DNA of 64,000 bases from Hymenobacter convexus (lineage in GTDB: Bacteria > Bacteroidota > Bacteroidia > Cytophagales > Hymenobacteraceae): assembly GCF_030580955.1 (NCBI RefSeq), contig NZ_JAUQON010000005.1, positions 186,001 to 250,000 of the forward strand. The letters are read 5' to 3'. Below, piece after piece: positions 44,765 to 53,103 of this stretch (position 1 is the stretch's first letter; the number at the start of each line of letters is the position of its first letter). The notes under the pieces are model-generated. The model had not been told where the DNA came from, did not search any database, and was given only the letters and a program-made list of their open reading frames with translations. The position numbers and the translations under genes are program-made.

Positions 44765-45457
44765 TCACCGGTCTGTACGCCCTGATTGATATTGGCTTAG
44801 CGCATGATATATCTCAGGTGCGGCTTCGAGCGGCCGGTCCGCCCACATTCGCCATTGCCAGTTTCTGAAACCTACCCGCACCGCTTGCTGATGGCCAGGC
44901 TGCCGTTTACCAATGTGCCGGTGTAGTTTATCGGTCTGCAAAATGTTGATTATCTGGTTGTTTTGCTCAATCAGGTCGTTGTGCTTGAACTCGCTCAGCG
45001 TCCGAATCAGCGACTCCGGCGCGCTGCCCACCACGGCGGCCAGGTCGTCGCGCAAGAGTTGAATGGCCGCCTCGGGCGCCTGCTCGTGCAGGCGCAGCAG
45101 GGCGGTGGCCACGCGGCGGCGCAGCGAGTTGTAGGCCATGCCCAGCTGCTGCTGCTCGCGCTCGTGCACGCGGCCGGCCAGCAGGCGCACAGACTACTCG
45201 CCCACGGCCGGGGGCCGGTGCAGCAGCTGCGTAAGTCTTCCTGCGGAATGGAGAGCAGCACCGCGTCGTCGAGCAGCACGGCTGGGTCGGCGTGCGGGCG
45301 CTGCTCCAGCAGCGGCAGGTAGCTAAGCCGCGCGGGCTTTTTCGACCCCGATTTTGCCGTTTTCGGCCGTCAGCACCGCGTAGCCGGCCCGCTCCAGAAC
45401 CTCGGCCGTGTTTTCGCGAACCAGGTCGCTGTCATCAATCAGCAGAATGGTTTCCAC
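44765..45457 (-). pseudogene. Decayed response-regulator/Crp-fusion regulator
   Basis: Reading from a GTG at 45457 that overlaps the histidine kinase stop by 23 bases, the frame encodes a receiver start ([20 protein letters not shown]...[20 protein letters not shown]) and then meets TAG. A second frame continues as YLPLLEQRPHADPAVLLDDAVLLSIPQEDLR, typical of the Crp cyclic-nucleotide fold. A third frame gives QLLHRPPAVGE, an in-frame TAG, then LAGRVHEREQQQLGMAYNSL and the winged helix ending ESLIRTLSEFKHNDLIE. So an internal deletion has removed the rest of the receiver (including the phospho-Asp) and part of the sensor, and one frameshift and a nonsense codon follow. The last 141 codons are still open. 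Confidence 0.85.
44803..44818 (-). promoter_or_regulatory. Putative FNR/CRP-type operator of the hemF-pfkB-adh-usp unit
   Basis: CATGATATATCTCAGG (plus-strand reading) with TGA-N6-TCA core. On the minus strand GAGCTTTG (44759-44752) starts 51.5 bases from the centre. It lies inside the 3' end of the decayed regulator gene, 170 bases before the hemF start. Confidence 0.65.
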
Positions 45458-47045
45458 AGGGGAGGGTGATGGTGACGGTGGTGCCCCGGCCCAGCTCGCT
45501 CTGCAGCTTCACGGTGCCACCCAGCAGCTCCAGGTAGCGGGCCACGATGTAGAGCCCCAGGCCGGTGCCGGGCAGGTTGGCCGCGTTGCGGGCCCGGAAA
45601 AACCGCTCGAACAAATGCTCCTGGTCTTCGGCCGAAATGCCGATGCCCTGGTCCTGCACGCTCAGCGTGAGCCACTGGTCCTGGGTGGTGGCGCGCACCG
45701 CCACGGCCGTGTTATCGGGCGAATACTTAAAGGCATTGCCGAGCAGGTTCACCAGCACCTTGCGCAGCAGCGAGGCGTCCTGCCACAGCGGTTCCACGGC
45801 CCGAAAATCCTGTTCTACCCGCTGGCCGGGCTTGCGCAGGCCCTCGGCTTCCTGCAGGGCTTCGCTCAGGAGGGTGGGCAGCTCCACGCGCGTGGGGTGG
45901 GCTTCGAGGCGGCCTTCCTCGATTTTGCCCACCGAGAGAAACTCTTCCAGAATATCGGTCAGGTGCTTCACCGAGGTGCGAATGCGCTCGAGGTGGCGCT
46001 GGCGCTTGTCCTGCTGCTCGGCCCCGGTATATTTCTCAATGAGCGCGGCCGAAGTGAGCACGCCCGTGAGCGGCGTGCGAAACTCGTGCGAGGCCATGCT
46101 CACGAAGCGCGACTTCAGCTCGCCCAGCTCCCGCTCGGCGGCCAGGGCCTGGCTCAGCTCCTGGCTGCGCAGCTCCAGCTGGGCCAGGGTGGTTTCCAGG
46201 GCGTGGGTGCGGTCGGCCACCTTCTGCTCCAGCTCGGCGTTGAGGCGGGCCACGCGCTGGTGCTGGGCGCGCAGCTCGCGCTCGGCGTCTTTCTTGAAGG
46301 TGATGTCGATGACGTATGCCACCACGAACAACTCTTCGTCGAGGTGGAAATAGCTCAGGCTCACCTCCACCGGAAACTCCGAGCCGTCGCGGCGGTGGGC
46401 CAGCAGGTCGCGGTTGTGGCCCATGGCCCGCGCCGCGGGGTGGGCGTTGAAGGAAGCGCGCAGCTGCTCGTGGTAGCCGCGCACCGCCGTCGGCACCAGC
46501 GCCTCGATGCGCACGCCCACCAACGAATGGTCGGGGTAGCCAAACAGGGCGTGGGCCTTGTTGTTGGCCAGCACAATGGCGCCGGCCTGGTTGCACATCA
46601 CGATGCCAATGGTGGCGTGGCTCACCACGGCCTCGAATTGCTCCACGCTTTGCACCAGGCGGTGCTCGGCGGTGTGCAGGCGGTCGGTGTTGGTGAGGCG
46701 CACGAGAAAATAGTGTTGACGGTCGACGGTGAGCAACGTGAGTTCGACGGTGGCCCAGAACGGCGGCCCCGCATGCCGCCGCATTTCGGCTTCAAATTCG
46801 TAGTGGCCGTCGCGCAGCACCCGCTCGCGCAGGCCGTCCCATTCAGCGGGCGTCATTTGCTGGGTGCGCAGGGTATGCACCGGGTCGTCGTACAGGGCCT
46901 GGGCCGAGGGGTACCCCAGCAGCTGGTAGCCCGCCGTGTTGACGTGCGTAAACCAGCCGTGTTCGACGTGGTAGATGCCCATGAATTCCCTGCTCTGCTC
47001 GAACAGAATATCCGTGAGCGGGTTGCGGTACAAGGTGGTCGGCAT
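45435..47045 (-). CDS. Sensor histidine kinase with two PAS-like domains
   Basis: 536 residues from the ATG at 47045. Two PAS-like sensor segments come first ([23 protein letters not shown] and [30 protein letters not shown], both in part), then a coiled coil, HisKA with SHEFRTPL and a HATPase domain with [15 protein letters not shown] and GTGLGL. No membrane segments, so it senses a cytoplasmic cue. A longer frame starts at 47087 inside a likely -7 element (AATATTTG at 47094-47087), so 47045 is preferred. Its natural output partner, encoded immediately downstream, is broken. Confidence 0.9.
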   Translation of the reverse strand: MPTTLYRNPLTDILFEQSREFMGIYHVEHGWFTHVNTAGYQLLGYPSAQALYDDPVHTLRTQQMTPAEWDGLRERVLRDGHYEFEAEMRRHAGPPFWATVELTLLTVDRQHYFLVRLTNTDRLHTAEHRLVQSVEQFEAVVSHATIGIVMCNQAGAIVLANNKAHALFGYPDHSLVGVRIEALVPTAVRGYHEQLRASFNAHPAARAMGHNRDLLAHRRDGSEFPVEVSLSYFHLDEELFVVAYVIDITFKKDAERELRAQHQRVARLNAELEQKVADRTHALETTLAQLELRSQELSQALAAERELGELKSRFVSMASHEFRTPLTGVLTSAALIEKYTGAEQQDKRQRHLERIRTSVKHLTDILEEFLSVGKIEEGRLEAHPTRVELPTLLSEALQEAEGLRKPGQRVEQDFRAVEPLWQDASLLRKVLVNLLGNAFKYSPDNTAVAVRATTQDQWLTLSVQDQGIGISAEDQEHLFERFFRARNAANLPGTGLGLYIVARYLELLGGTVKLQSELGRGTTVTITLPCGNHSAD

Positions 47046-47165
47046 AGGCAGATGCACGCTTTCACGCTGCTTTTCTGCAATAACCACAAATATTGCAATG
47101 TCGCCATAGCGCCCCGCTGAGGGCGCTGGCCTTTAATGTCCGGTAAGAAGCACCAGCAGAATGGG

Positions 47166-47921
47166 TTAGCGCAACTCCCGGTCGAAGGGTAGTAAATACG
47201 CTACCTGCAGCATCAGCGCGTCGTGGTAGGCACGAGGCTTGGAGGCCGCGCCGGCGGGGTCGAGCAGGGGCGTGAGCCCGCGGTTGAGGCGCAGGCCGAG
47301 GCTGAGCCCGCTGAGCGTCTGGTAGCCCACGCCGCCAACGATGCCCACGTCGAAGCTGCTCAGGTCGGCGCGGTCGGTGCTGGCCACGAACGTGGCCTTG
47401 TCCGGCACCCCGGTCGAGTAGCTGGTGGTCGTCTGCGTTTCAGCCCTGGCGTGCACCAGGAAGCCAAACTGGAGCCCGAATTCCAGAAACCAACCAGCCA
47501 CGTTCACATTCGCCAGCACCGGCACATCCGCGTAGGTCAGCACCCGCGTTTGCTTCACGGAGCACTGCTTTTCGCCCGTGGCCAGCCCGGCGGTGCGCTC
47601 CCCCGTGAGGCGGTAGCCGCGCAGGTTGAGCAGCACTTCGGGCTGCAGGGCCACCGAGCCGTGCCCGGACACGGGAATGCGCAGGGCCGCGCCCGCGTGG
47701 TAGGCCAGGTAGCGGTTGCCGAGGCGGGTGGTGTAATCGGGGCCGAGAAGCTGCTTCAGGTCATCGCCCGCGAGGCCGGTGTAGGTGCCGCCGGCCTTCA
47801 GGCTCAGCTTCACCGGGCCTTTTTCCGGGGCTTGCGCGGCCCCCGGCAAGGCGGCCAGCAGCAGGAGCCAGGCCCCCGCCAGCACCCGAAAGCGGGGCCG
47901 GCCACCGGCCCGGCGCGGCAC
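47166..47921 (-). CDS. Outer-membrane beta-barrel protein
   Basis: 251 residues from a GTG at 47921 (an ATG at 47975 gives a longer, less likely leader). Signal peptide VLAGAWLLLLAALPGAAQA, then alternating amphipathic strands: VKLSLKAGGTYTG, YLAYHAGAALRIPVSG, SVALQPEVLLNLRGY, FLEFGLQFGFLVHA and DVGIVGGVGYQTLSGLSLGLRLNRG (in part). This is the PF13568 porin-like family of Bacteroidota. No specific function is known. Isolated transcription unit. Confidence 0.8.
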   Translation of the reverse strand: MPRRAGGRPRFRVLAGAWLLLLAALPGAAQAPEKGPVKLSLKAGGTYTGLAGDDLKQLLGPDYTTRLGNRYLAYHAGAALRIPVSGHGSVALQPEVLLNLRGYRLTGERTAGLATGEKQCSVKQTRVLTYADVPVLANVNVAGWFLEFGLQFGFLVHARAETQTTTSYSTGVPDKATFVASTDRADLSSFDVGIVGGVGYQTLSGLSLGLRLNRGLTPLLDPAGAASKPRAYHDALMLQVAYLLPFDRELR

Positions 47922-48091
47922 GCCGGTCGTTTGGGCGGCCCGGCACTGGCAATCCGGAGCGCCCCGCCCGGCCAAAAGCGCGGGTGCCGGGCCTGCTTAA
48001 AATTACCCGCCGCCCCCACCGGCCCCCATGATGCCGCTCAAGCCGGAAGCTGATTTCGGTCAGGCGGAGCTCCCCAATCCGGTGGGCGCGG

Positions 48092-48919
48092 CTACCCCGG
48101 CTGGCCGGCGGAGGCCGGCAGCAGCAGCAGCGGGAGCGGGCTCAGGGCCACGAGCTGGGCCGTGACGCTGCGGTGAAACAGACTGGCCAGCAAGCTGTGG
48201 CGCCGGGCCACCACCCCCAGCACATCGGCCTTGGTTTCGGCCGCGCCTCGCAAGATGCCCGCCGCGGTATCGGGGTGGCGCACCACGTGGGGCCAGCGGC
48301 CTTCGGGCTGGGCGGGCAGGCCGCTGTGCTGCACGGCATACAAAACCCGGTGGCCCGCCGCCGCGCCGGGGTCTTTGCGGTGCGTCACGTGCAGCAAGGT
48401 GATGCCGGCCTGCAGCCGGTCGAGCAGCTCCGCCAGCCGGCGCGGGTTGGCCAGGGCAAACCCGTCGCCGTCCACGGCCAGGGCCATGGAGCACGGGGCA
48501 ATGGTGACGGCCCCGCCGGCCGGCACCACCAGCACCGGGCAAAACACGTAGCGCAGCAGGTCGAGCGCGGCACTGGTCACGATTTCGATGGGCACGGCCT
48601 CGGGGCGGCCCAGCACCAGCAGCAGCGGGTCGTGTTGCAGGGCCGCTGCCGCCAGGGCTTCGGGCAGCCACTCCTCGGCAATGGCCACTTCGGTGGGCAC
48701 AAGCTGGGCCTGGGCCAGCTGCTGCAGGGCCGCGCGGGTATGGCGCTCGGTGCGCCGGCTGCGGCGGTTGGGGTACTCGTCGGGCAGCAGCAGGGCGTCC
48801 TGGCGCACGTGCAGCAGCACCAGCCGGGCCCGCAGGTGCCCGGCCAGGCCGGCCGCGTACACCAGGGCGTGCTCGTCCGCAAAAAAATCGGTGAGCACCA
48901 CGAGCGCGGGCGAAGTCAT
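48092..48919 (-). CDS. Universal stress protein, tandem UspA domains
   Basis: 275 residues from the ATG at 48919. Starts PALVVLTDFFADEHALVYAAGLAGHLRARLVLLHV and ends ADVLGVVARRHSLLASLFHRSVTAQLVALSPLPLLLLP. Follows the truncated-globin-like gene by 74 bases on the same strand, and both are downstream of the operator at 49630. Confidence 0.92.
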   Translation of the reverse strand: MTSPALVVLTDFFADEHALVYAAGLAGHLRARLVLLHVRQDALLLPDEYPNRRSRRTERHTRAALQQLAQAQLVPTEVAIAEEWLPEALAAAALQHDPLLLVLGRPEAVPIEIVTSAALDLLRYVFCPVLVVPAGGAVTIAPCSMALAVDGDGFALANPRRLAELLDRLQAGITLLHVTHRKDPGAAAGHRVLYAVQHSGLPAQPEGRWPHVVRHPDTAAGILRGAAETKADVLGVVARRHSLLASLFHRSVTAQLVALSPLPLLLLPASAGQPG

Positions 48920-48993
48920 TGGGAAGCAGAAAAGAAGTGGAGCGAGCCCCGGCGGGGCCCGAACGCATGAGACGCGGCCTCGAAGCCCTGGGG

Positions 48994-49407
48994 CTACGCC
49001 GCGGCCAGCGCCGGCGGCGCCACCGGCCCCTGGCGCAGGCCACCGGCCGGCTGGCTGAGTTCCCAGTGCGCCAGCATGGTGGCCAGGTTGAGCACGTGGC
49101 CCTTGGCTTCGCCAGCCGCGGCCTCGCCGAAGGCTTCGTCCAGGTTGGTTTCCAAGAGGCTGCACCAGCGCTCAATCTGCGAAGCGGTGAAGAGCGGGGC
49201 GGTTTCCCGGTGCAGCGGCCGGCCGGTGTAGTGCGCGCCCACCAGCGCCTGCTCCCACCAGGCGTACTCGGAGCCGTGGGGCGTACGGGGCCGGGCGGGA
49301 AAGGCGCGGCCGAGCAGGGCATCGCCCACCACTCGTTGGGCAAATTCGCGCACGAAGCGCTGGCATTGCGCAGGGGTGATGCCGACTGAAGAAAAGGGGA
49401 TTGACAC
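48994..49407 (-). CDS. Group III truncated-haemoglobin-like protein
   Basis: 137 residues from a GTG at 49407. The segments QRFVREFAQRVVGDALLGRAF, YAWWEQALVGAHYTGRPL, ASQIERWCSLLETNLDEAF and GEAKGHVLNLATMLAHW follow the helix pattern of group III truncated globins. The proximal F8 histidine, expected around residue 68, aligns with Glu68; His66 is two residues off. The protein may bind haem differently or not at all. A longer upstream frame (to 49575) is excluded because it begins at the -7 box. Confidence 0.65.
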   Translation of the reverse strand: MSIPFSSVGITPAQCQRFVREFAQRVVGDALLGRAFPARPRTPHGSEYAWWEQALVGAHYTGRPLHRETAPLFTASQIERWCSLLETNLDEAFGEAAAGEAKGHVLNLATMLAHWELSQPAGGLRQGPVAPPALAAA

Positions 49408-49629
49408 GGCTAAAAATGGATAAGGGCCCAGCCGCGGCGGCGCAAGCCAGTAAATCGGGCAGCGAGGGCGACCAAGCGGCCGCACATCAGCCGCCGACAG
49501 CCTCGGAGGCACCGCGCCCAAAGCTGCGGGCTCAAAGCCCAAAGCTTTTCGCCCGCAGCAGGAGTGAGTGCTCAAAACAAAGGTAGCCCGGGGCTACAAC
49601 GCCGGGGGGTGATGCCAATCAGCCGAAGC

Positions 49630-49645
49630 CCTGATTCTAATCAGG
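49630..49645 (-). promoter_or_regulatory. Putative FNR/CRP-type operator of the globin-usp unit
   Basis: CCTGATTCTAATCAGG: arms CCTGATT/AATCAGG are perfectly symmetrical around CT, the best site in the window. On the minus strand TACCTTTG (49585-49578), an exact -7 consensus, starts 52.5 bases from its centre. Confidence 0.75.
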
Positions 49646-49662
49646 TTACCCCGCCCGGCGAC

Positions 49663-50298
49663 TCAGGATGCCGGGTGCTGCGCAGGGCTGAACACCGCCA
49701 GCGCCTCTTCGTCCGTCACCTCGCTGAAGTCCTGGTAGTACTGGCCCACGGCCCGGAAATCCAGCGGCGCCAGCAGGCACACCACCTCATCGGCGGCTGC
49801 CTGCAAGCGGCGCAGCGCCTCGGGCGAGGCGACGGGCACGGCCACGATGATGCGCTGGGGCCGCTGCTGGCGCACCAGCGTGATGGTGGCGAGCAGGGTG
49901 TGGCCGGTGGCCGCGCCGTCGTCGACCACTACCACCGGGCGGCCGTTCAGCGGCTGGGGCGGGCGCAGGCCTTGGTAGGCCTGCCGCCGGGTCTTCAGCT
50001 CGGCCTGAATAGCGGCCACCCGCTCGGTGAGCCAGGCGCCGGGTACGGCCACGTTGGGGCTGAGCACGTAGCCCTGCTCGCTCACGGCCCCAATGGCGAA
50101 CTCGGGATTGTGCGGATGGCCCAGTTTCTTTGTCAGCACCACGTCCAGGGGCCAGTCGAGGGCCCTGGCGATGACCGTACCCATGGGCAACGCCCCCCGG
50201 GGCACGGCCAGCACCACGCCGGGCAGGCGGCGCAGGTGCAGCAACTGCTGGGCCAGCAGTCGGGCGGCCATCTGGCGGTTGGCAAACGGGGCTTCCAT
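49663..50298 (-). CDS. Phosphoribosyltransferase
   Basis: 211 residues from the ATG at 50298. PRTase fold with LAVPRGALPMGTVIAR, DVVLTKKLGHPHNPEFAIGA (in part) and the PRPP loop VVVVDDGAATGHTLLA (121-136). Homologues form the N-terminal part of Rv2030c-type proteins of the mycobacterial DosR regulon, which also contain a hydrolase-related or erythromycin-esterase-like domain; remnants of both lie just upstream here. Reaction unknown. Only 17 bases separate its stop from the operator of the next unit. Confidence 0.85.
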   Translation of the reverse strand: MEAPFANRQMAARLLAQQLLHLRRLPGVVLAVPRGALPMGTVIARALDWPLDVVLTKKLGHPHNPEFAIGAVSEQGYVLSPNVAVPGAWLTERVAAIQAELKTRRQAYQGLRPPQPLNGRPVVVVDDGAATGHTLLATITLVRQQRPQRIIVAVPVASPEALRRLQAAADEVVCLLAPLDFRAVGQYYQDFSEVTDEEALAVFSPAQHPAS

Positions 50299-50344
50299 GG
50301 CGAAAACGGTTTTGTTAACGAAGGCGGTTGCGTGGGCAAACGGC

Positions 50345-50437
50345 TCAGCCGAGGTAGCGCCGGTACCAGTCGGCGGCGGCGGCGGCCACGGCTTCCAGCG
50401 CGCCGGGCTCTTCAAACAAATGCCCCGCGCCGTGCGC
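50345..50437 (-). pseudogene. 3' remnant of a dienelactone hydrolase-like gene
   Basis: About 30 codons ending in TGA encode AGHLFEEPGALEAVAAAAADWYRRYLG (in part), the C-terminal helix and catalytic-His loop (GHLFEEPG) of the alpha/beta-hydrolases that accompany phosphoribosyltransferases. The reading frame loses family similarity at about 50437. Everything upstream of this point (nucleophile, oxyanion hole) is gone. Confidence 0.75.
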
Positions 50438-50441
50438 GCCT

Positions 50442-50723
50442 CCCTTCTGGGAACACCAGCTGCACGCGCAGCTCCAGGGCGAAAACGCCCTGCTGCTTTC
50501 CGCCGAGCTGCGCACCCTGCCGCACTTGAAGCAGCCGGTGGGCCACCGCGCCATTGGGGTGGTGTACCGGCCGCAGTTCGAGCAGTTCGGCAACTACGTG
50601 CCCTCGCTCATCCCCGAGCGCTACGACGCCTTTCTCTTCCTCGACCGTACCCAGGCCCTGCACCCGCTGCCCACTGCGCCCCAACCCAACGTGCCGCCCG
50701 ACCTTTATCCCTGGGGCGAGTAG
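50442..50723 (+). pseudogene. 3' remnant of an erythromycin-esterase-like gene
   Basis: The open frame reads PFWEHQLHAQLQGENALLL, then GHRAIGVVYRPQFEQFGNYV and ERYDAFLFLDRTQALHPL to a TAG at 50721, the normal C-terminus of erythromycin-esterase-like proteins (Rv2030c-related). Roughly the first 300 or more codons of the family are absent. There is no start codon of its own until 50526. It abuts, in head-to-head orientation, the hydrolase remnant. Confidence 0.8.
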
Positions 50724-50741
50724 GCCGGCGGGCCATAAACG

Positions 50742-50769
50742 GCGCAGGCCACCCCGGGGCGGCCTGCGC
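50742..50769. terminator. Probable bidirectional terminator
   Basis: GCGCAGGCC (50742-50750) and GGCCTGCGC (50761-50769) form a 9-bp GC stem followed by TTTC, between the erythromycin-esterase remnant and the convergent beta-propeller gene. Confidence 0.6.
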
Positions 50770-50825
50770 TTTCGTCGGTTTCATAAGCCGACAGGCCTCG
50801 CGCTTACGCGGGACTGTGTCATTGC

Positions 50826-52613
50826 TCAGTGCTGCACCTGCAGCCGCAACTGCTCCACCTGGTGGTCGTGCAGCAGGCGGCACAGGTATACGCCGTTGGG
50901 CAGCGCGGCGGTGGGCAGCGTCAGGGTTTGCCAGCCGTCGGGGGCGGTGCTCACGGTCGTTGGCGTGGCGACCAGCGTGCCGTATTGGTTGTAAACCTGC
51001 ACCTGCGCCGGCCCGGTGGCCGGCTGCCGGAAACGGAGGGTTGTAGTGGCAGTGGCCGGATTGGGAAAAGCTTCCAGGGCTACCGGGGCGCTGGTTCCGG
51101 GCCGGGGAGTGGCAGTGGGGCAGCCCGAGTGGCGGCTGTATTTCACCGTGCCGAAGTCGACGTACTCGGGGCCGGTATTCAGGGACAAGCCGGTCACGTA
51201 GGCATCTCCCTGGGCACTTACGGCCAACGCAACCGCCGTCACGGACCGGTAGCCCTGGTGAAAACCGCGCGCCAGCCACAATTCCCGGCCCCTTTGCTTG
51301 TCGTATTTCAGCGTGGAAGTGATGGTGCGGAAGGGCACATCCGAAGTGCCGGTGACGTACACATCGCCGGCGGCATCCAGCGCCACGCCCACGGGGATAT
51401 CGTTCGTGTCGGTGATGAAACCGTCCTGCACCTGGGCCCCAAAGTAGCGGGCCACCCAGCGCGGCTGCCCGGTGCGCGCGCTGTACCTGAGAGTGGCGTA
51501 ATGGGGGCTAGGGGCGGGAAGGGGAGAGCCGGGCGGGGAAGGGGTAGGCGCATTCGGGTCGCGGAGGCCATCGGAGGAGCCGGTCACGTAGGCGTTGCCG
51601 GCCTGGTCCACGGCAATGCCGGTGGCGACGTCGGCGGAAGTGGCCGTTTCGGCGTAGCGGGCCACCCAGCGCGGTTGGCCGGTGCGCTCGTCGTACTTCA
51701 CGGTGGCATAATCGGCATTGCCGGCGGCGTTCACCGAGCTGCCGGTGACGTACACATCGCCGGCCGCGTCCACGGCCAGGCCCGCGGCCCGGTCGTCGCG
51801 CCCGCTGGTGCCGCCGAAGCGGGCGGCCCACTGCTGGCGGCCCGTGCGCCCGTCGTACTGCACGGTGGCGTAGTCGTAATCGGCGGCGCAGTAGGAGCTC
51901 CCGGTCACGTACACGCTGCCCGCTGGCGAGAGGGCGATGCCCACGGGGGTATCGGCCTGGTTGGCGGGCCCGTTGTAGCTGGCGCGCCAGCTGGCCCGGC
52001 CGGTGCGTCCGTCGTACTTCAGCGTCACGTAGTTAGCGCCGCCGGTTCCCTCCACCGAAGCGCCTGTCACGTAGGCATCGCCGGCGGCATCCACGGCCAG
52101 GCCAATGGCTTCGTCGTCGGCATTGGCCGGGCCGTTGTAGCGGGCCAGCCAGCGTTGCTGGCCCGTCTGGGCGTTGTATTTGATGGTCACGTAGTCAGTG
52201 TTGCTGCCGTTGGAAGAATAGCCCGTGACGTAGACGTTGCCGTTTCTGTCCACGGCAATGGCCGTGGCAACGTCTTCCTGGTGGGCGGGGCCGGCGTAGC
52301 GCGCGGCCCACAGCTGCTGGCCGGTGCGGGCGTCGTACTTGACGGTGGCAAAATCATGCAGCTCGTTTTGGCGGCTGTCGGATGCGCCGGTGACGTAAAC
52401 ATCGCCTTGCTCGTCCACGACTATTGCCCTGGCTCGGTCATCCCCCGATACACCGCTGTTGTAGTGGGCCAGCCAGGTTTCGGGAATCAGGCAGGTGGAA
52501 GGCGCGGGGCTGGGCGGCGCCGCCGGGTGCTGCGAAGATTGGGCGCGGCCCGGCTGCCAAAGCAGGCACAGGCCGGCAGCTGCCAGTAGGCAGCGGGGGG
52601 AGAGGTGAGGCAT
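50826..52613 (-). CDS. Secreted SBBP-repeat beta-propeller with type IX sorting domain
   Basis: 595 residues. Signal peptide to GRAQ. About seven to eight repeats of the form AVDAAGDVYVTGSS...DYATVKYD..TGQ..W.ARY follow, the SBBP beta-propeller pattern. The C-terminal domain ALEAFPNPATATTTLRF ... NGVYLCRLLHDHQVEQLRLQVQH (in part) is a type A T9SS signal, so the protein should be secreted across the outer membrane and perhaps attached to the surface. No enzyme motif is visible; it may be an adhesin or structural protein. Confidence 0.9.
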   Translation of the reverse strand: MPHLSPRCLLAAAGLCLLWQPGRAQSSQHPAAPPSPAPSTCLIPETWLAHYNSGVSGDDRARAIVVDEQGDVYVTGASDSRQNELHDFATVKYDARTGQQLWAARYAGPAHQEDVATAIAVDRNGNVYVTGYSSNGSNTDYVTIKYNAQTGQQRWLARYNGPANADDEAIGLAVDAAGDAYVTGASVEGTGGANYVTLKYDGRTGRASWRASYNGPANQADTPVGIALSPAGSVYVTGSSYCAADYDYATVQYDGRTGRQQWAARFGGTSGRDDRAAGLAVDAAGDVYVTGSSVNAAGNADYATVKYDERTGQPRWVARYAETATSADVATGIAVDQAGNAYVTGSSDGLRDPNAPTPSPPGSPLPAPSPHYATLRYSARTGQPRWVARYFGAQVQDGFITDTNDIPVGVALDAAGDVYVTGTSDVPFRTITSTLKYDKQRGRELWLARGFHQGYRSVTAVALAVSAQGDAYVTGLSLNTGPEYVDFGTVKYSRHSGCPTATPRPGTSAPVALEAFPNPATATTTLRFRQPATGPAQVQVYNQYGTLVATPTTVSTAPDGWQTLTLPTAALPNGVYLCRLLHDHQVEQLRLQVQH

Positions 52614-52844
52614 GAGCGGAAAGGGGGTAAGGTGAATGTTGTGAGCTAGTTAACAGTGGCGCGTTCAGGCGTGGCGCGCTGTCCTTCATCGAAATAGGCC
52701 CAGGGTATGAAGTGGATAAGCTGGGCCCGGGCGCAGAGCCATTAATCAGGCCGCCAGGGCTGGCTGGCCGGCCGGGCCGGCAGGAAGCAAGCGGGGATGC
52801 TGCTTTTTGAGAGGCGCAAGAACGCCGACGCAGCAGGGGCGCGC

Positions 52845-52860
52845 CATGATGAGAATCAGA
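52845..52860 (+). promoter_or_regulatory. Putative FNR/CRP-type operator upstream of usp-PepSY-mgtA
   Basis: CATGATGAGAATCAGA: TGAT-N4-ATCA core. A weak -7 candidate TAACCTGG (52903-52910) starts 50.5 bases from the centre. The rest of the 52614-53103 gap holds a second palindrome ATCAATTGAT (52863-52872) and no gene. Confidence 0.45.
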
Positions 52861-53103
52861 CTATCAATTGATTGTGACCTTTGCGGGTTTGCGCCGGGCC
52901 GGTAACCTGGGCGCTAGGGGCATTTTTTCGGGTGGGGCAGACGGCGGGGCCGGCGGCTATGCCGCGCCACCTGTTGAGGATTAGCCCGCCGGCTGATGCA
53001 AATCATAGTTTCCGGCGCGCTGCCGGCGCAGCTTTGCGTCGTTCCGGCCGCCGCACTTCAGGCAGCGCCGCGGCTCTTCGCGCACCCTTTTTTTCCTGGC
53101 CCC

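Noticed and set aside
49408..49575. N-terminal extension of the globin-like gene
   Set aside because: It would begin at the -7 element itself and adds a segment without globin similarity; the GTG at 49407 fits the family start.
52863..52872. Perfect palindrome ATCAATTGAT near the 53104 usp
   Set aside because: The spacing to any -7 element does not match the others, and GACCTTTG at 52876 lies too close. It might still be a binding site for another protein.
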